Assembly (NCBI GenBank): GCA_016841955.1
Contig: JAENYE010000003.1
Span: forward strand, 188,497 to 252,496
Origin: Methanobacteriota archaeon
GTDB lineage: Archaea > Halobacteriota > Methanomicrobia > Methanomicrobiales > Methanoculleaceae
Length of the DNA: 64,000 nt
Direction: 5' to 3'
Part shown: piece after piece, positions 53,371-61,732 of the stretch
Numbering within the stretch: position 1 is the first letter of the stretch
Layout: the number at the start of each line of letters is the position of its first letter
Notes under the pieces: model-generated
Told to the model about the DNA's origin: nothing
Seen by the model: only the letters and a program-made list of their open reading frames with translations
The model's database searches: none
Translations under genes and position numbers: made by a program

Positions 53371-54253
53371 TGTCGATGCCGAACCGCTCCGCGTTGGCAT
53401 CGGCGACCGCCTGGATATTCGCGATCACATCGTCCCGCCGGGCGGGCTTGAAGAGGTGCCGGAAGCGCTTCTGCTTCGCGAGGTACTCCTCGACGGGTTT
53501 GCGCCTCACCTTCTTCGCCTTCTCCACCCGGCCGTCGACCATCTCGTAGTTCACCCAGAGGCCGGTCTCGATGGCGAGTTTGGCCATGGAGAGCGTCTCG
53601 CCGGACTCAAAGCCCCACCCCGTGCAGCAGGGGGTGTGCACCTGGATGTAGCAGGGTCCGGGGGTGTTGATGGCCCGCTCGACCTTCTGCACGAAGTCGT
53701 TCGGGTAGGCGATCGAGGCGGTCGCGACGTACGGCGCACCGTGGGCAGCGAGGATCCCGGGCATGTCCTTCTTCGGGTGCAGGTTGCCGAGCGAGCACGA
53801 CCCCGCCGGGCTCGTCGTGGTGCTCGCGCCGTAGGGCGTCGCGCCCGACCGCTGGATGCCCGTGTTCATGTAGGCCTCGTTGTCGTAGCAGATGTAGGTG
53901 ATGTCGTGGCCCCGCTCGAAGGCGCCGCTGATGCAGAGCACCCCGATATCGAACGTAGCCCCGTCGCCGCAGACGCAGAGGACCTTCTCGCTGCGTCCCT
54001 GCTTCTTCAGCGACGCCTCGATGCCGGAAGCAACCGCCGCAGCGTTCTCGAAGAGCGAGTGGATCCAGGGAACTCCCCACGCGGTCTCCGGATAGGGCGT
54101 GGAGAAGACCTCCATGCACCCTGTCGAGGCGACCAGGATCGCGTTCTTTCCGGTCGCCTTGAGGAGGAGCCGGGCCGCAAGCGCCGGGCCGCATCCACCG
54201 CATGCCCGGTGTCCGGCCGAGAAGAGCTCGCATCCCTGTTCTACCTCAGCCAT
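53345..54253 (-). CDS. porB: pyruvate:ferredoxin oxidoreductase beta subunit
   Basis: Thiamine-diphosphate subunit of 302 residues. The N-terminal H-R-A-C-G-G-C-G-P carries two cluster Cys and S-T-G-C the third. [10 protein letters not shown] through [10 protein letters not shown] is the ThDP/Mg site, and a later C-C-T-G-W holds the fourth Cys. In methanogens the enzyme makes pyruvate from acetyl-CoA and CO2 for biosynthesis. Last gene of porGDAB; its ATG directly follows the porA stop. Confidence 0.97.
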   Translation of the reverse strand: MAEVEQGCELFSAGHRACGGCGPALAARLLLKATGKNAILVASTGCMEVFSTPYPETAWGVPWIHSLFENAAAVASGIEASLKKQGRSEKVLCVCGDGATFDIGVLCISGAFERGHDITYICYDNEAYMNTGIQRSGATPYGASTTTSPAGSCSLGNLHPKKDMPGILAAHGAPYVATASIAYPNDFVQKVERAINTPGPCYIQVHTPCCTGWGFESGETLSMAKLAIETGLWVNYEMVDGRVEKAKKVRRKPVEEYLAKQKRFRHLFKPARRDDVIANIQAVADANAERFGIDIKKKESSE

Positions 54254-55408
54254 TCAGAGCACCTCCGTCCGTAATCCATAGAACATATCTCCTTTCCCCT
54301 TCTCGGCGAGGTCGACGACCGCGGCGATATCCCTCTTTCTCACGTCGCGCCCGCCGAGAGCGATGATATAGTCGTATACGGCCGCACCGGAACCGTAGAG
54401 CGCCGATTTCACCTCGGTGCCGACCGCCCCGCCGTTGCCGAGCGAGATGTTCTTGTCGAGCACCGCCACCGTCGAGACGCCTTTGAGTGCATCCACGATC
54501 TCCGGGGCAGGGAACGGCCGGTAGGTCCGGATCTTCAAAAGCCCGACCTTCCGTCCGTGCTCGCGCATCTCGTCGATGGCGTCCTTTGCGGTGCCGCAGA
54601 TGGAGCCCATGGCAACGAGCGCGGTATCGGCGTCCTCGAGGCGGTAACCCTCGACGAGTGCGGAGTAGTCCCTGCCGAACTGTTCGCCGAACTCGCGCCC
54701 GGCTCTCGCGAACGCATCTTTGGCGCGGTACAGTGCCCGGTCGATCTCGTACCGGAACTCCGTGTAGTACTCGGGCGTCGCATACATCCCAAAACTCAGT
54801 GGATTTGCGGCGTCCAACCGCTGGTACGGCGTAAAGGCTGGCAGGTAGGCATCCACCTCCTCCTGGGAGGGGAGGGCGACCGGTTCGTAGGTGTGCGAGA
54901 GGATGAACCCGTCGAAACAGACGAACGCCGGGAGGAGGATGTCGTGGTCTTCGCAGACCCTGTAAGCGATCATATGAAGATCGGCAGCCTCCTGGTTGTC
55001 CTCCGCGTAGAACTGCAGCCACCCGGAGTCACGCAGGGATATCGAGTCCTGTTGATCGTTCCAGATCGAGAGCGGCGCACCGAGAGAGCGGTTCGCGATC
55101 GTCATCACGATCGGCTGGCGCATCCCCGCCGCGTTGAAGCAGACCTCAAACATCAGGGCGAGGCCCTGGGACGTCGTTGCCGAATAGACCCGGGAACCTG
55201 CCGCACTCGCACCGAGGCATGCGGAGAGGGCCGAGAACTCGCTCTCGACCGTGATGTACTCGGCATCGATCTCACAGTTCGCCACCATCTGGGCAAGGTC
55301 TTCGACGATGTGCGTCTGCGGCGTGATGGGATAGGCTGCGATCACCTGCGGGCGGCAGCGTTTTACGATCTCGGCCACTGCATGCGACCCTTCCATAAAC
55401 TCCAGCAT
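54254..55408 (-). CDS. porA: pyruvate:ferredoxin oxidoreductase alpha subunit
   Basis: Subunit of 384 residues. A-A-Y-P-I-T-P-Q-T-H-I-V-E near the N-terminus is the substrate-facing pyrimidine-binding motif, and T-S-Q-G-L-A-L-M-F-E follows. D-K-N-I-S-L-G-N-G-G lies in the C-terminal domain. M-L-E-F-M-E-G at 55408 shares a base with the porD stop. The frame continues open upstream only because of GC bias. Confidence 0.97.
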   Translation of the reverse strand: MLEFMEGSHAVAEIVKRCRPQVIAAYPITPQTHIVEDLAQMVANCEIDAEYITVESEFSALSACLGASAAGSRVYSATTSQGLALMFEVCFNAAGMRQPIVMTIANRSLGAPLSIWNDQQDSISLRDSGWLQFYAEDNQEAADLHMIAYRVCEDHDILLPAFVCFDGFILSHTYEPVALPSQEEVDAYLPAFTPYQRLDAANPLSFGMYATPEYYTEFRYEIDRALYRAKDAFARAGREFGEQFGRDYSALVEGYRLEDADTALVAMGSICGTAKDAIDEMREHGRKVGLLKIRTYRPFPAPEIVDALKGVSTVAVLDKNISLGNGGAVGTEVKSALYGSGAAVYDYIIALGGRDVRKRDIAAVVDLAEKGKGDMFYGLRTEVL

Positions 55409-55668
55409 TATTTCTCCTCCTTCTCCATCCGGATGCCTTTCTTCGGGCAGATCTCCACGCAGATGCCGCAGCCCTTGCAGTAGTCGAGATCGGGCTCGAA
55501 CGTGCCCTCCTCCGTCTCGCGGACGCACCCTTCCGGACATACCATGGCGCACATGCCGCATTTCGTGCATTTTTCAGGCTCAAAAACCGGTTTGAAGACA
55601 CGCCAGGCGCCGGTCTTATTCTCGAGAGCCCTGCCCGGAGCCGCGGCGCAGCCGACCCGCAGCGCCAT
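55408..55668 (-). CDS. porD: pyruvate:ferredoxin oxidoreductase delta subunit (ferredoxin)
   Basis: An 86-residue 2x[4Fe-4S] ferredoxin: C-T-K-C-G-M-C-A-M-V-C-P and C-K-G-C-G-I-C-V-E-I-C-P. It passes electrons between the ThDP centre and external ferredoxin. The ATG overlaps the porG stop region (both at 55668), and its stop overlaps the porA start, so the order porG-porD-porA-porB is one translational unit. Confidence 0.98.
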   Translation of the reverse strand: MALRVGCAAAPGRALENKTGAWRVFKPVFEPEKCTKCGMCAMVCPEGCVRETEEGTFEPDLDYCKGCGICVEICPKKGIRMEKEEK

Positions 55669-56213
55669 TATGCGGCACCTCCGATCTGGTTGTACGCGCG
55701 CTCTGCTGCCTTGACGTTCTTATCGGCCATGCTTCCGGAGAACCGGTTGCGCAGTGCATGCTCCAGCGGTTCCAGCTTGATCTCGCCGGTGGCTGCGGCG
55801 AAAGCACCCATCAGGGTCGTATTGGTGATGGGCACACCAAGTTCTTCGAGTGCGATGGTGGTCGCATCGATGGCGTAGACCTTCACGCCCTTCGGAACCC
55901 GGGCATCGAAGTCGGGCTTCTCGGTGTTGACGATGGCGATGCCACCTGCTTCCATGCCCATAAAGACATCCACATCCCCAATCAGGGTCGGGTCCTGCAC
56001 GATGATATAATCCGGTTCGTATATCTGGCTGCGCAGCCGGATCTTTTCGTCGCTGAAGCGGACGAACGCCTGAACCGGGGCCCCTCGCCGCTCCACGCCG
56101 AAGGCCGGGAATGCCTGGGCATACACGCCGCCCTCAAATGCTGCGAAAGCAATGAGTTCTGCGGCGGTCACGGAACCCTGGCCCCCCCTGCCATGAATGC
56201 GTAACTCTCTCAA
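55668..56213 (-). CDS. porG: pyruvate:ferredoxin oxidoreductase gamma subunit
   Basis: Subunit of 181 residues beginning M-R-E-L-R-I-H-G-R-G-G-Q-G, the gamma-subunit signature, followed by A-Q-A-F-P-A-F-G-V-E-R-R-G-A-P-V. First gene of the operon. A minus-strand TATA-like element (TATTTATATT, about 56245-56255) lies about 35 bases upstream, giving a short leader. Confidence 0.97.
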   Translation of the reverse strand: MRELRIHGRGGQGSVTAAELIAFAAFEGGVYAQAFPAFGVERRGAPVQAFVRFSDEKIRLRSQIYEPDYIIVQDPTLIGDVDVFMGMEAGGIAIVNTEKPDFDARVPKGVKVYAIDATTIALEELGVPITNTTLMGAFAAATGEIKLEPLEHALRNRFSGSMADKNVKAAERAYNQIGGAA

Positions 56214-56244
56214 ACAAAAACCCCCTTTAAATCTTAATGATTAA

Positions 56245-56256
56245 TAATATAAATAC
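56245..56256 (-). promoter_or_regulatory. probable TATA box of porGDAB
   Basis: GTATTTATATT on the minus strand, within a 30-base AT-rich segment, 32-43 bases before the porG start. Confidence 0.5.
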
Positions 56257-56353
56257 TCCGGCACCCAACAGGACCCACCGGAGTCACGGGTGTGCCGGAA
56301 CACCTGTTGCCCGCGAGACAACTTAATTTTTGCCGGTGCCGGGTTGCCCCCGC

Positions 56354-56971
56354 CTACTGGACGTTCGCAAGCCGGCTCCTGAGCTCCTCGGGGGTGCAGT
56401 GCCGCACCTCCATCAGGGCGGAGACGACCGCGTCGGAGAAGACCAGCGCCGCGGTCTCAAAAAGTGTCCCGAGAGGGGCGAAAGACCCGGAAATCGACCG
56501 GTACTGCCCGGTGAGCTGACGGATCTCAAAGTCGCGCGGGAGATCCGTATCCTTGAGCCGGTCGTTCCCGATCTCGACGATGCAGTCGGCCATGCGCCCG
56601 ATATGTGAGTCGGATGTCGATGTAATGAGACAGATCTTCCCCCCGATCTCCCTGGCGGTTTCGCACGCGTCCACGACGGACTGGGTCTCTCCCGAACCCG
56701 AGAACGCGACAAGCACGTCTTCCGGCCCGAACGCGGGCGTGATCGTCTCGCCGATGACGTAACTCTCAAACCCCAGATGCATCAGCCGCTGGGCAAACGC
56801 TCGCGCGACGAGGCCCGATCGCCCGGCGCCGGCCAGATAGATCCGCTTTGCGCCGAGGATCTCATCGAGAAACTGGCCCGCACTCTCCTGGTCCATGGCG
56901 CGTGCCGTCTCTTCGAGACGCGACGTCATCAGGAGCATGAGATCGGCGATACTGGGGCAGTCCGACTGCAT
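56354..56971 (-). CDS. hxlB: 6-phospho-3-hexuloisomerase
   Basis: SIS-domain isomerase of 205 residues that interconverts hexulose-6-phosphate and fructose-6-phosphate, the partner step to the HPS domain at 21529-22818. I-Y-L-A-G-A-G-R-S-G-L-V (about 44-55), A-F-S-G-S-G-E-T and the C-terminal G-T-L-F-E are family blocks. The first ATG in the frame (56995) is rejected in favour of 56971, which has GGAGG about 9 bases before it. Confidence 0.9.
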   Translation of the reverse strand: MQSDCPSIADLMLLMTSRLEETARAMDQESAGQFLDEILGAKRIYLAGAGRSGLVARAFAQRLMHLGFESYVIGETITPAFGPEDVLVAFSGSGETQSVVDACETAREIGGKICLITSTSDSHIGRMADCIVEIGNDRLKDTDLPRDFEIRQLTGQYRSISGSFAPLGTLFETAALVFSDAVVSALMEVRHCTPEELRSRLANVQ

Positions 56972-57071
56972 GTTTCCGGTCCCTCCTCGTTTCAATTCAC
57001 TATACTACCCGCCACCACATAAAAGAGTACGAAACCGGAAGGCCGATTCCTCCGGTTTGCCCGGGTGGAGG

Positions 57072-57944
57072 CTACCGCTCCACCGCGAGCCCGAGGATCC
57101 CGGTTGCTCCCGAGAAGACATCGCGGGCGATCCGGGCAAGCCCCCGGGCGGCGCACCACTCGTCGTAGACGTCGACCTTCCGGGTGAGGAGCGCCTCCAC
57201 CCCCGGTGCGATGGCAGGCGCCATGGAACCGGCGAGGGCGACCTTCGCGCCGGGGTTTATCAGCAGCATCGCGGCGCATTCCATCGCGGCAAACATGGCC
57301 ATCGTCTCCACCCTGAGTTCAGGAGGCACCGTATAGTTCAGACCCGCATGGAGGAAGGCGTCGTTCGCCGTGGACTCGCCCCGGTCGATCCGGCGGATGG
57401 CATCCACATCGAGAGCGCCGTGCCGGGTACCGGGCGCGAAGACACAGGCGTCGAACGCGCCGGTGATCCGGCCGCCGGTCACGAGGAGGGTGACGGTGTT
57501 CGAGCTCGCGTCGCAGACCACGACATCGTTCCCGAGGTCGTGTACGACCTCATACAGGATCCCGATCTTCTCGGGGCTCGCCTGGTGGGAGTAGGCCTTG
57601 AACCGCGGATCGGTCGGGGATCCGCGGTGCAGCCCGGGGATCACGACGGCGGGTAGATCGCTCTCTCTAATCTCGTCGTAGACCCGGGTGCCGCCGCCGA
57701 TGTGCTTGCCGGCACCCTCCCGGGAGATGACGCCGCGGTTTTCGACCTTCTCTATATCGGTTACGGCCGAGATGCCGTCGCCCATCGAGTAGCAGACGGC
57801 AATACCCTCGATCTCGTCGAGAGGGGAGAGACGGGCAAGATCGCCGGCCGAGAAGTGCCTGGCCTCTTCGCGGGAGATCTTGAATTCCGCTTCACCTGTG
57901 GAGAAGCGCATCGCGGTGGTGCCGTGGTCGATGCCGATGAACAT
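57072..57944 (-). CDS. methanogenesis marker protein 12
   Basis: A 290-residue member of the ASKHA (sugar-kinase/actin-like) fold limited largely to methanogens. The first phosphate loop is G-I-D-H-G-T-T-A-M-R-F, D-A-S-S-N-T-V-T is the second phosphate motif and A-L-A-G-S-M-A-P the adenosine motif. Function unknown; its distribution tracks methanogenesis. The ending L-G-L-A-V-E-R is in frame with no nearby alternatives. Confidence 0.9.
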   Translation of the reverse strand: MFIGIDHGTTAMRFSTGEAEFKISREEARHFSAGDLARLSPLDEIEGIAVCYSMGDGISAVTDIEKVENRGVISREGAGKHIGGGTRVYDEIRESDLPAVVIPGLHRGSPTDPRFKAYSHQASPEKIGILYEVVHDLGNDVVVCDASSNTVTLLVTGGRITGAFDACVFAPGTRHGALDVDAIRRIDRGESTANDAFLHAGLNYTVPPELRVETMAMFAAMECAAMLLINPGAKVALAGSMAPAIAPGVEALLTRKVDVYDEWCAARGLARIARDVFSGATGILGLAVER

Positions 57945-58010
57945 GATATATCTCGTTGCACCTTCGGGAGGAAGTAAGTTTTCGGATCGCCCCGTGGAAA
58001 GAGGCGGGAA

Positions 58011-58883
58011 TCAGGGCAGCATGGCCTGATAGCGCCTCTTCGCGTATTCCACCGCGCCGACGACGACGAGACCGGCAAGGAAGAAGACCCAGCCGCCCGT
58101 CACCATGTCCCCGGCAGCGGCTCCCTTCTCCCAGAGCATCCTCGCCGAGCCGAGCATCAGCCCGGTGAGCAGGGCGAGCATCGTCCCGTGGTAGGTCGCG
58201 AGGAGGTACTTGAGAGCTCTCGTGAAGAGGAGAAGCCCTGCAACACCGCCGGCCGCATAGGCGAGGATTTCGGGGAGAGAGAGGGTCCGGAGCGCCGCAA
58301 GCATGAACTCGTACTGGTTGAGAACGAGGGTTATGTAGGCTCCCGAGATCCCGGGGAGAACCATGGCACAGAGCGCCGCCATCCCGGTGAGGAAGAGGAC
58401 CGGCAAAGAGTGGCCGAAGTCGAAGTGCCCGAGGCCTCCGAGGAGGTAACCGGCGCCGGTTCCGGCCGCGAGGTAGGCGAGGGTGGCCGCGCCGGGGGAG
58501 CGGATCTCGAGGAATATAACGGCTGCAGAGGCGAGGATAAGGCCGAGGAAGAAGGAATAGGTCTCTACAGCGTGGTTGGCGAGGAGAGACAGGATCACCC
58601 CGGACATCAGAATGAAGGCGGTGCCGATCCCGGCAATGAGAACCACGAGGAACGGAAGGTCGATCTTTTCGAGGTCTGCCCGGAGGGACCCGAAGTCGCC
58701 CTTAACGAGGTCTTTTGCCGAGGCAGGGTCGACACTGCCGATGGCTCCGACCAGCCGCTCATAGATCCCGGTGATGAGGGCAATCGTCCCCCCCGAGACG
58801 CCGGGGACGATGTCACAGGCTCCCATCATCAGGCCGCGCAGGTAGATCCCGGCGTGTTCCCGCAGATCCGGGCGCAGGCTCAT
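58011..58883 (-). CDS. DUF368 membrane protein (polyprenyl-phosphate translocase family)
   Basis: Membrane protein of 290 residues with about eight helices. The two half-repeats each carry the family motif: D-I-V-P-G-V-S-G-G-T near residue 24 and V-L-P-G-I-S-G-A-Y near the middle. Bacterial DUF368 proteins have recently been shown to recycle undecaprenyl phosphate across the membrane. In an archaeon the counterpart would be dolichyl phosphate, fitting the glycosylation-type genes in this window. ATG 58883 chosen because the upstream frame lacks family sequence. Confidence 0.88.
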   Translation of the reverse strand: MSLRPDLREHAGIYLRGLMMGACDIVPGVSGGTIALITGIYERLVGAIGSVDPASAKDLVKGDFGSLRADLEKIDLPFLVVLIAGIGTAFILMSGVILSLLANHAVETYSFFLGLILASAAVIFLEIRSPGAATLAYLAAGTGAGYLLGGLGHFDFGHSLPVLFLTGMAALCAMVLPGISGAYITLVLNQYEFMLAALRTLSLPEILAYAAGGVAGLLLFTRALKYLLATYHGTMLALLTGLMLGSARMLWEKGAAAGDMVTGGWVFFLAGLVVVGAVEYAKRRYQAMLP

Positions 58884-59335
58884 GGCCCGGCTCCGTGGCA
58901 GGCATCGGTGAACCCTGGAATCCGGATCTGCAGACGGGTTATATCGTCCCCGGACAGGGCAAGCGCCTGCGCGGGTCCAGGGGATTCCTGCAGGTAGACG
59001 GTGATCGGTGCGGCAGCGGGGACCGGAGACCGGCCGGCTCTGCCATGGATGCATGCCTCACTCAATTGGACAACTCCTTGTGATCTATCATAAATAGGGG
59101 GCAATAGTGTAAAATATGCCCCGATGGAAACTATCGGATCGTGGAATGAACCATATGCAGGCATTAACCTTTCCCCATGCCGCCGCATCGTCGCTCTCCC
59201 GGGGACAACAGAGGAACAACTCCGACGAAGACTCGTGGCGGGCCGTCCCGAACTCTCCCTCTCGTGCCGGATGAGGGGGCTTTTCCCTGCTTCCACCCAT
59301 AAGTAAATCCTATAGCGTGAGAGGGACATTACTCT
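58884..59335. other. 452-base divergent intergenic region
   Basis: Between divergent DUF368 and epimerase genes. TATCATAAATAG (about 59086-59097) and CATAAGTAAATCC (59298-59310) are candidate promoters. GGGGCA (59098-59103) and TGCCCC (59117-59122) form a 6-base inverted repeat with an AT-rich spacer. No credible gene. Confidence 0.45.
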
Positions 59336-60268
59336 ATGATGTTCTGTATCGTAACGGGCGGTGCCGGTTTCATCGGTTCGCACGTCGTCGATGCCCTGGC
59401 CGCGGCGGGAGACGACGTCCTGGTCATCGATGACTGCAGTGCGGGCACCGAGAGGAACCTCGCACACCACGCGGCGGGCGGGCAGGTCGCCTTCATCAGG
59501 CATAACCTGCTCGATGACGGCTGGCAGATGCACCTGAAGGAGGCCGACCGGGTCTACCACATTGCTGCAGACCCCGATGTCCGGCAGAGCGCCGTGACCC
59601 CGGACTCCCAGATCAGGAACAATGTCGTCGCCACGCACCGGGTGCTCGAGGCGATGCGGGCGCACGCTGTGCCCGAACTCGTCTTCACATCGACCTCGAC
59701 CGTCTACGGCGATGCCGCCGTCATCCCGACGCCGGAGACCTATACCCCGCTCGAACCGATATCCGTCTACGGTGCAACGAAACTTGCCTGCGAGGCGCTC
59801 ATATCGTCGTACTGCCACTCGTTCGGTATGACGTCCTGGGTCTACCGGTTTGCAAACATCATCGGTGAGAGGAGCGGACACGGCGTCATCCCCGACTTCA
59901 TCCGGAAACTCCGGCAAAACCCGCAGGAACTCGAGATCCTCGGCGACGGCAGGCAGACAAAGTCGTACCTGGAGGTCGGGGAGTGCGTCCGCGCCGTGCA
60001 GTTCGGGATCGAGCACTCCCGCGACCCGGTGAACACCTTCAACATCGGCTCCGAAGACTGGATCGACGTCGTCACGATCGCCGACATCGTCGCGGAAGAG
60101 ATGGATCTCTCCGGCGTCCGCTACCGGTTCACCGGCGGCGCACGCGGCTGGGTCGGCGACGTGCCGAGGATGCAGCTCTCGGTCGGGAAACTCAAGGGTC
60201 TCGGCTGGCGGTGCCGGACCACCTCGGAAGAGAGCGTGCGCACGGCGGTCCGCGCCATGCTCGGGTAA
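59336..60268 (+). CDS. NAD-dependent epimerase/dehydratase, nucleotide-sugar type
   Basis: Extended SDR of 310 residues. V-T-G-G-A-G-F-I-G-S-H-V is the NAD loop, and T-S-T-S-T-V-Y-G with S-V-Y-G-A-T-K gives the Ser/Tyr/Lys triad. It resembles GalE and related sugar epimerases and is clearly diverged from the one at 4860-5795. ATG 59336 or 59339 are both possible. Followed by a family B repeat. Substrate unknown. Confidence 0.9.
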   Translation: MMFCIVTGGAGFIGSHVVDALAAAGDDVLVIDDCSAGTERNLAHHAAGGQVAFIRHNLLDDGWQMHLKEADRVYHIAADPDVRQSAVTPDSQIRNNVVATHRVLEAMRAHAVPELVFTSTSTVYGDAAVIPTPETYTPLEPISVYGATKLACEALISSYCHSFGMTSWVYRFANIIGERSGHGVIPDFIRKLRQNPQELEILGDGRQTKSYLEVGECVRAVQFGIEHSRDPVNTFNIGSEDWIDVVTIADIVAEEMDLSGVRYRFTGGARGWVGDVPRMQLSVGKLKGLGWRCRTTSEESVRTAVRAMLG

Positions 60269-60351
60269 GGACGCACATCCAGGGAATTGCAGCCGGGTCG
60301 GTGTTTCGGGCGCTGTTGGACCACTGCACTTAAAATTTCACGCAACGTCGC

Positions 60352-60432
60352 CTCACGCGAAGAACGCGAAGCCGCGAAGACTATGAGCGCTACCCAAACC
60401 CTCCTTTCGCGTCCTTCGCGGCTTCGCGTGAG
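60352..60432. repeat. GCGAAG-type inverted repeat (family B), copy 3
   Basis: CTCACGCGAAG (60352-60362) is inverted as CTTCGCGTGAG (60422-60432), with inner repeated words CGCGAAGC and GCTTCGCG on each side. The right arm contains the same 17-base word, TTCGCGGCTTCGCGTGA, found at 33051-33067. Confidence 0.8.
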
Positions 60433-60505
60433 ATGGCAGTCCCCCACGTACCAGGACCAACAAAATAGGTGAAACAGTTCACTATCGGGACTCACAAGGA
60501 TTCAC

Positions 60506-61660
60506 ATGAAGTACGTCATCATTCTCGGAGACGGCATGGCGGACGAGCCGCTTGCCGAACTGGGGGGCAGGACACCCCTCGAGTACGCAGAGATACCGAA
60601 TATGGACAGGATCGCACGGGAAGGTCGGTGCGGGATGCTCCGGACCGTGCCGGACGGGTTTGAGCCGGGGAGCGACATCGCGAACCTCTCCATCCTGGGC
60701 TACGACCCCCGCACCTCCTATACCGGAAGGGGACCGCTCGAAGCAGCCAGCATGGGAGTCGCCCTCCGGGACGGGGAGATGGCTTACCGGTGCAACCTAG
60801 TCACGGTCCGGGACGGGGTGATGGAGGACTTCAACGCCGGGCACATCTCCAGCGCCGAGGGTGCCGAACTCCTCCGCGACCTGGACGCTGCGCTCGGCAG
60901 GGTCCGGGTCTACCCGGGGATCAGCTACCGGAACCTGATGGTCGTTCCCGGGGCGCGCGGCGCCGTCACCACCCCGCCCCACGACATCGTCGGCCAGCCG
61001 GTCGCGGAGTTCCTCCCGCGCGGAGACGACGCCGACATCCTCCTCGACTGCATGGAGCGGTCCCGGGAGGTCTTTGCCGACCACCCGGTCAACCTGCGCC
61101 GCCTGCAGGAGGGTAAGACCCCGGCAACCGAAATCTGGCCATGGAGCGGCGGGAGGAAGCCGTCGCTTACACCCTTCCGCGAGAAGTACGGCCTCTCCGG
61201 CGGAGTGATCTCCGCAGTCGACCTCCTGAGCGGCATCGCCCGCCTTGCCGGGATGGAGGTGATCCGCGTCCCGGGCGCCACCGGGTTCCTGGACACCGAT
61301 TACGAGGCGAAGGCGCGGTATGCGGTCGACGCCCTCGACCGTCTCGACTTCGTCTACATGCACGTCGAGGCTCCCGACGAGGCCGGGCACATGGGGAGCG
61401 TGGAGGAGAAGGTGCGGGCGATCGAGCGGCTCGACAAGGCGATCGGGATCGTCCTGGACCGGCCGGACACGACCGTCGCGGTCCTCCCCGACCACCCGAC
61501 GCCGATACGGCTCAAGACCCACACCGCGGACCCGATACCGTTTGCGGTGCTCGGGAAAGGAAGGGACGACGTTCGGGCATTTTCCGAGCGCGAGGCGGCA
61601 GAGGGGTCGTTCGGGCTCATGCAGGCACCCGACCTCCTCTCCCTGCTCTTTTCACGGTGA
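60506..61660 (+). CDS. apgM: cofactor-independent phosphoglycerate mutase, archaeal type
   Basis: Alkaline-phosphatase-superfamily enzyme of 384 residues interconverting 3- and 2-phosphoglycerate. D9 in L-G-D-G-M-A-D and the nucleophile S62 in I-A-N-L-S-I-L-G-Y are visible. H-V-E-A-P-D-E-A-G-H-M-G and L-P-D-H-P-T-P-I supply the remaining metal ligands. ATG 60506 gives the standard N-terminus M-K-Y-V-I-I-L-G. No overlap with neighbours. Confidence 0.95.
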   Translation: MKYVIILGDGMADEPLAELGGRTPLEYAEIPNMDRIAREGRCGMLRTVPDGFEPGSDIANLSILGYDPRTSYTGRGPLEAASMGVALRDGEMAYRCNLVTVRDGVMEDFNAGHISSAEGAELLRDLDAALGRVRVYPGISYRNLMVVPGARGAVTTPPHDIVGQPVAEFLPRGDDADILLDCMERSREVFADHPVNLRRLQEGKTPATEIWPWSGGRKPSLTPFREKYGLSGGVISAVDLLSGIARLAGMEVIRVPGATGFLDTDYEAKARYAVDALDRLDFVYMHVEAPDEAGHMGSVEEKVRAIERLDKAIGIVLDRPDTTVAVLPDHPTPIRLKTHTADPIPFAVLGKGRDDVRAFSEREAAEGSFGLMQAPDLLSLLFSR

Positions 61661-61732
61661 ACCGGGCTGGAACGGGGCGGAATTTCCCGGCACCACCTTT
61701 TTGTAGTCTCCGTACACATCACCTATTCAGGT

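Noticed and set aside
54557-55483. 308-codon plus-strand frame opposite porA and porD
   Set aside because: Antisense of a well-conserved operon; no motif.
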